Assembly: GCA_043769985.1 (NCBI GenBank)
Contig: JAYVIV010000039.1
Location: 1-27,313, forward strand
Length of the DNA stretch: 27,313 nucleotides
Origin: Arcicella sp043769985
Lineage (GTDB): Bacteria; Bacteroidota; Bacteroidia; Cytophagales; Spirosomataceae
Reading direction: 5' to 3'
Shown here: positions 23,356-27,313 of the stretch, piece by piece
Numbering within the stretch: the first letter of the stretch is position 1
How the letters are laid out: every line of letters starts with the position of its first letter
Made by a program: the position numbers and the translations under genes
Notes under the pieces: model-generated
What the model saw: the letters and a program-made list of their open reading frames with translations, nothing else
Database searches by the model: none
Told to the model about the DNA's origin: nothing

Positions 23356-24129
23356 ATGAATAAGACAGAAATAGAAAGAATAATAGTTAATAAAACATTG
23401 GAGGTAAGTAAATCTAAAATAGTTTTTGATAACTTGTCAATTGATGGCTATTACAGAAACGGATTTGCTGGAAGTATTCCTATGTACAAAAATGACAGCC
23501 TAATTGATGTCTCTTTGGGTGATTTTATGGAAATGTACGATTTATTGATAGATGATTTTCAAAAATATTTCTCTGAATTACATTCAAACAACAATCACTA
23601 TAATCTCCCTGAATGGAACACTATTCATTTTGAAATAAAATCTAATGGAGAATATTTATCAAAATATTGGTATGACGGAGAACGTGCAATATCAGAAAAG
23701 TTATTAGTAGCAAAAGATTTCCCTCATGCAGCGGTAACAAATTTGGTAAATTATCATTTTTTTGATACAAAATTTAAAAGAAAGTTTACCCGTATTCATT
23801 GGACAATGGAAGTGAAAAATGGAGAAGCTTTCTTTGAGGTTTATTCAATCAATGAAAAAAACAAACAATTACCTATTGATGTAAGTGTAAAAGGTACACA
23901 ACTCTATCAGATAGATAGTAAAAGTTTATATTTTGAAGGATTTTGGAAATATAAATTATTAGAACATTACGAAGTAACCCACAATGGCATTCTAAAAGAC
24001 GTTTGGAAACCTTGGAATAAGATAATTCTCAGTATTCCGCCCAATGGCTATTTGAATGAAAATGAAGACATTGAATATTATTTAGACGATGTAAAATTAG
24101 AAAAAGACCTTTTTCTGAGAGGTTATTGA
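23356..24129 (+). CDS. Probable immunity protein to the upstream endonuclease toxin
   Basis: 257 residues, cytosolic by appearance (no signal peptide). The stretch LPEWNTIHFEIKSNGEYLSKYWYDGE near residues 84-109 recalls the W-x-x-I-x-F...G...Y pattern of YezG/DUF600-type immunity proteins, which protect against nuclease toxins of the same general class; that match is tentative. The stronger argument is position: it directly follows the toxin on the same strand. The ORF is intact although the toxin's HINT region is frameshifted, as expected if the nuclease part could still be made. Confidence 0.6.
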   Translation: MNKTEIERIIVNKTLEVSKSKIVFDNLSIDGYYRNGFAGSIPMYKNDSLIDVSLGDFMEMYDLLIDDFQKYFSELHSNNNHYNLPEWNTIHFEIKSNGEYLSKYWYDGERAISEKLLVAKDFPHAAVTNLVNYHFFDTKFKRKFTRIHWTMEVKNGEAFFEVYSINEKNKQLPIDVSVKGTQLYQIDSKSLYFEGFWKYKLLEHYEVTHNGILKDVWKPWNKIILSIPPNGYLNENEDIEYYLDDVKLEKDLFLRGY

Positions 24130-24155
24130 TATTTTAAGAAATTACTAAAACAACC

Positions 24156-24917
24156 ATGAAATCACCCCTATCACTATTTACCTTATCCATCTGTTTTGCC
24201 CTAATGTTCAGTTGTGGAAAAACGGATTCTGTTGAACCTACGGTGGATAAGGCTTTGCTGAACAATGATTGCAAAGTCGAGACATCGGAGGTTGTCTATA
24301 AAGACCAAGACCTTGTAAATACCGATGGTTTTGTGAAGGTAGAACAGTTTTATTCTGCTACGGGCAAACACAAAGAAACCCGTGCCAAGATGTTTATGTA
24401 TGGCAAAAATATTGGCGAATGGCTTGATTTAAAAGCTGTTAGCTTCAATAACGCATCGTATTTAGTAGCTATCAATAATCAATACAGCGTAACGCTCACC
24501 GAAGAAATCAAAGAAGCCAACTGGAAGTTTACCCTGCCCGATGGCACAGCGATAGAAATATGTTCAAATCAATTTCCAAAAATTTTGACCTTAGACAAAG
24601 TGACACAACCCGTCTCGGGCAAAATATGGAAATTTGACCTCGATATCAGGAACAACAAGGCAGATTATGTATCATTGTATAATTTCCTTTTCCCTTACGG
24701 CAGCACCAGCACCGAAGGCAGTTTAAGCGGAAATAATTTGACAGCAAGTTTTGATAGTTACACCGTAAATGAAGCCATGAAATCGGCAAAATTTTTCAGT
24801 TACAAAGAACTCACCCTTACCGCCAGTGCAGGAAAGAGTTTTATCAAGACTATCAAAGGCAAAAAGTTGAGAATTGTGATTGAGAATATTACGGAGGCGA
24901 AGTTTGCTTTGTTTTGA
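24156..24917 (+). CDS. Lipoprotein of unknown function
   Basis: 253 residues. MKSPLSLFTLSICFALMFSCGK is a lipoprotein signal with the acylated Cys at about residue 20. The mature part is beta-rich (for example LNNDCKVETSEVVYKDQDLV, then SGKIWKFDLDIRNNKADY and a Ser/Gly/Thr stretch) with no family I recognise. It lies 26 bp after the immunity gene and upstream of the disrupted secreted-protein gene, so it may be part of the same toxin-related or surface locus. Confidence 0.75.
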   Translation: MKSPLSLFTLSICFALMFSCGKTDSVEPTVDKALLNNDCKVETSEVVYKDQDLVNTDGFVKVEQFYSATGKHKETRAKMFMYGKNIGEWLDLKAVSFNNASYLVAINNQYSVTLTEEIKEANWKFTLPDGTAIEICSNQFPKILTLDKVTQPVSGKIWKFDLDIRNNKADYVSLYNFLFPYGSTSTEGSLSGNNLTASFDSYTVNEAMKSAKFFSYKELTLTASAGKSFIKTIKGKKLRIVIENITEAKFALF

Positions 24918-25206
24918 ACCACAACATCTTGATAATTAGCAATAAGCCAAATATTAAACATCGAACAACAAGCAACGATTTTAAAAACACTTATTAACCC
25001 ATGGCGATGAATTTTAGCAAACAATTGGTAAAAATCCTGAGTCTTTTCTTGTGCTTGATGCTTGGACACACTGTCTTCGGTATCGGGGAAGGCGAAAAAG
25101 AAAAGACACCCAAAAATGTACATGAAATAAAACACGTAGGTTTACCCAAACCCACGGTGGCTACTCGTGCCTCTATTATTTCTGCCACTGAGGGTTCGGT
25201 TGCACC

Positions 25207-26792
25207 CAATGTTATTAAGTTAAGGATTATAGAAATTTTAATATAGGAATAGTACAATTTATATTTCAGGTTTTAGATTAATAAATTCAGTTTTTATAAG
25301 ATTTTATTTTTTAGACAAAAAAAGACCTTTATTCCTATAAATTTGTTTTTTTACATTTTAAAACTCATGGGTGATATGTCGATTTTCACCTCCTACTTAT
25401 AACACTAAGTATATCTGTTTTTACGTTTGTGATGCTTAATTCGTTCAAAAGAACGTCCATCCTTTATAGCGGTTATTGAATTATTGATTTTATTGAGTAT
25501 ATTATCTATAATATATTGAACATCAGTGAGTTTAATTAGATTTATAAATTTATCTCTAACAAATTTGAGCACATTTTGCCAATTGTATTGATAAGATAAT
25601 TTACGTTTTTTAGTTCTTTGGGTAATCTGTTTTTGAGCTTGATTTCCCAGTAGTGAAGTCAGATTTAGCATAAAAATATGGGCGTAAAATTCCTGATAAA
25701 TTCCTTTGTAATGACGATATCCGAATTGTTCAAGTTTCATTTTAGGCTTCAAATTTTTGTATCCTTCTTCAATAGCCCATCGGAGTTGATATAATGCTGA
25801 AATTTGAGCGGTTGTAATGGCAGATAAATCAAGTAATGAACTCACTAATAACTCTATTTCACCACTTTTTAAAGTTATTTTCGTAACTCTAACCGTAATT
25901 GGCTTAATGTCCAAATTTTGATTTCGAGTGGTTGTTCTTTCCATTTCACTTGGAATCCACTCTGTAATAAAGTCATCTGAGGGATTTAAGAATGCTTTTT
26001 TTGCAAAATCAGATTGACTGGCTTTTAAACGAATACAAAAAGATAAACTATTGACTAACTATAACTTAATCATAGAGAAATAACCAAAACCTCTGTCGAG
26101 AAGAATAAGAGCATTGGGTACTTTTAAATTCTTTAACAAGGGGATAATCAACATTGCCTCGCCAATACTGATAGGAGCAATTATTGAATCAAGAACAAAA
26201 CCTGAAAGAACATCATAAAGTATACAAGCATTGGAAAAACACGTTGTTGTTTTTTCTCCTGAAACGGAATAAATACCGAGCGGAACGCCGCCCGAATGTT
26301 TTTTTATTTTTGGTGAAGATGGCATATTAACCGTTTTTCCATCACCAGCAATAAGTTGAAATCCATTCCAAAGTTTGGGTGGTAATTCCAAAATATGCTC
26401 CGTCATCATATTATTCAATTCAAGAAAAAATGCAAGTTTTATTTTGTACCGAGCCAATGAAAAAGCGGCACCCGTCACACATTCAGAGGACAGTTGGGGT
26501 AGAAATGTTGTTAAAGAATACTCAACGGAGTCTTTAAAAAGATTCATCAAAAGGATGGATATTGATGAAAACGATAGCTTACCCTTGCGAGTAAAAAAGG
26601 CTTTATCCTCGTTGAACTCGTTGATAGTCTGAGGGTTATGGATAAAAATGGATACTTCTTTTAGAAATTTCAACGGGGAAATTTCACCTGTAATTAACTT
26701 TTTTTGTGATTCATGGATTGGTTGTTTAAAACCACAAAGATAAACCTAATGTATTGATTATGAATTATTTATCACTTAACTTAATAACATTG
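25207..26792. mobile_element. IS4-type insertion sequence, 1586 bp
   Basis: The terminal inverted repeat CAATGTTATTAAGTTAAG (18 bp) is perfect: left 25207-25224, right 26775-26792. The flanking 10-base duplication CGGTTGCACC is at 25197-25206 and 26793-26802. The element holds one transposase frame on the minus strand, interrupted by an amber codon. The intact target duplication shows simple transposition into the host gene. Confidence 0.93.
25405..26673 (-). pseudogene. IS4-type DDE transposase with in-frame amber codon
   Basis: About 422 codons in one frame, broken once by TAG at 26059-26061. Before it: KFLKEVSIFIHNP, first Asp in IAGDGKT, second Asp in ILLDRGFGYFSMIKL. After the stop the same frame continues LVNSLSFCIRLKAS, then YQLRWAIEEGYKNLKPKMKLE with the YREK-type signature and catalytic Glu. 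All catalytic residues are therefore present but split. The upstream end lacks a good start: TTG at 26673 is available, while an ATG about 40 bases further up (starting ATGAATCAC) would be in frame only if the following run of seven A had one more base. Probably inactive unless the amber is read through. Confidence 0.88.
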
Positions 26793-27222
26793 CGGTTGCA
26801 CCCGCCCAAGTGCAGACAGAATTAGATACAGCCATTGAGAAATTACAAGAGAAACTATCGGCAAATGTCATCGTCCCAGATGATTTGTCGAATGTGCCTA
26901 TCTCACTCACGGCAGAAGCCTCCGAAGACCGCATCAATGCCGACAAGATGTTTCGGTATTTAGAAAAAAATCCCGATAAAATCTTCGATATGCTCCGTAT
27001 TGAGCATTTGGTACAACTACCCGTAGGCATACGTTTTCACGTTATCAAAGAATCAGAAGCCCTTTTGGGAATTTTGAAAGTAGAATTTAAACCAGACCAT
27101 GCCGAATTAACAGTATTTTTAAGATATAAATTTCATGTAAAAGACAGTGATGTTCCAGAGCGAGATTTGTTCTTGGGTGCAGAAGGAATACGTTTCACGA
27201 AGGAAGGGAAGGGCTAACGCAA

Positions 27223-27254
27223 AAATCCCTAATTCATGACTAAATTAGGGATTT
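27223..27254. terminator. Hairpin after the disrupted gene
   Basis: A perfect 12-bp stem AAATCCCTAATT (27223-27234) and AATTAGGGATTT (27243-27254) with an 8-base loop, six bases after the stop at 27217. On the minus strand it is followed by TTTTT-like sequence, so it may act in either direction. Confidence 0.6.
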
Positions 27255-27313
27255 GGATTTAAAGTATTTGGGGTTTATTTACTTTCCCGCATGTGATTGC
27301 AGTATCATCAACG

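Larger units (their letters stand above)
25001..27217 (+). pseudogene. Secreted protein gene interrupted by an IS4-type element
   Basis: The 5' part (25001-25206) encodes a signal peptide (FSKQLVKILSLFLCLMLGHTVFG) and ends in TEGSVAP. The 3' part resumes at 26803 and reads AQVQTELDTAIEKLQEKL onwards to LGAEGIRFTKEGKG-stop at 27217. Removing 25207-26792 and one copy of the 10-base target duplication restores a single frame (...EGSVAPAQVQTEL...), which proves they were one gene of about 206 codons. The abrupt end at 27217 may be a second truncation, since the sequence stops without an obvious C-terminal domain. No family recognised; the context suggests the N-terminal part of a large secreted or toxin-related protein. 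Confidence 0.88.

Noticed and set aside
24800..25257. Minus-strand ORFs of 87-111 residues around the lipoprotein end and the disrupted gene
   Set aside because: They are antisense to the signal-peptide region, whose coding sense is shown by the frame restoration after IS removal.
27260..27313. Possible C-terminal end of a minus-strand gene at the right edge
   Set aside because: A short open reading ending in a stop near 27270-27280 is visible, but too few codons are present to support a gene.

Overview
The window reads as an AT-rich chromosomal segment of a Bacteroidota bacterium, most likely order Cytophagales (Spirosomaceae-like; this placement is inference). Grounds: DUF4846 and DUF5916-type proteins, a GIN-like surface protein, weak or absent Shine-Dalgarno sequences, and promoter boxes of the Bacteroidota form TTTG...TAnnTTTG. 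No rRNA, tRNA or CRISPR array was seen.

Layout. (1) 266-5075, minus strand: a murein-peptide-type cluster read as dipeptide epimerase, DUF4846 protein, BioF-like aminotransferase, class A beta-lactamase-fold hydrolase. (2) 5325-7174, plus strand: a two-gene cassette of an ABC/OLD-type ATPase and a Toprim-like protein overlapping by ATGA. It resembles RloAB/PARIS-type defence pairs and is the best candidate for an undescribed system. (3) 7269-10735: an unknown acidic protein, a glutathionylspermidine-synthase-type ATP-grasp ligase, a convergent TatD hydrolase and a YheT-type alpha/beta hydrolase. (4) 10877-15172: MarR regulator, PhzF protein, a tandem GNAT fusion, a second GNAT protein and a protein with a terpene-cyclase-like DxDDTA motif. 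(5) 15141-18045, minus strand: ABC ATPase, permease, YtrA-type GntR regulator and a GIN-like membrane-anchored protein. (6) 18229-20898: DUF5916 outer-membrane protein (TTG start) and a VOC protein. (7) 20970-27217: a decaying accessory region. It holds a SWIM/SNF2 helicase pseudogene with an amber codon and a large internal deletion, a frameshifted pretoxin-HINT/endonuclease toxin with a probable immunity gene, a lipoprotein, and a secreted-protein gene cut by an IS4-type element. That element has an 18-bp terminal inverted repeat and a 10-bp target duplication, and its own transposase carries an in-frame amber codon.

The most unusual property is the density of palindromic repeats. Nearly every co-directional gap of 80-250 bp in the core half holds a different long palindrome, while the ATPase/Toprim cassette and the divergent promoter gaps do not. 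One family, a double hairpin of about 80-90 bp, occurs four times. Two copies lie inside open reading frames without breaking them: one adds about 29 residues to the aminotransferase, the other forms exactly the 26-residue linker joining two GNAT domains. This behaviour recalls the Rickettsia palindromic elements and suggests that intergenic repeats here can become protein sequence and may fuse genes.

All family assignments were made by reading motifs; no database search was possible.
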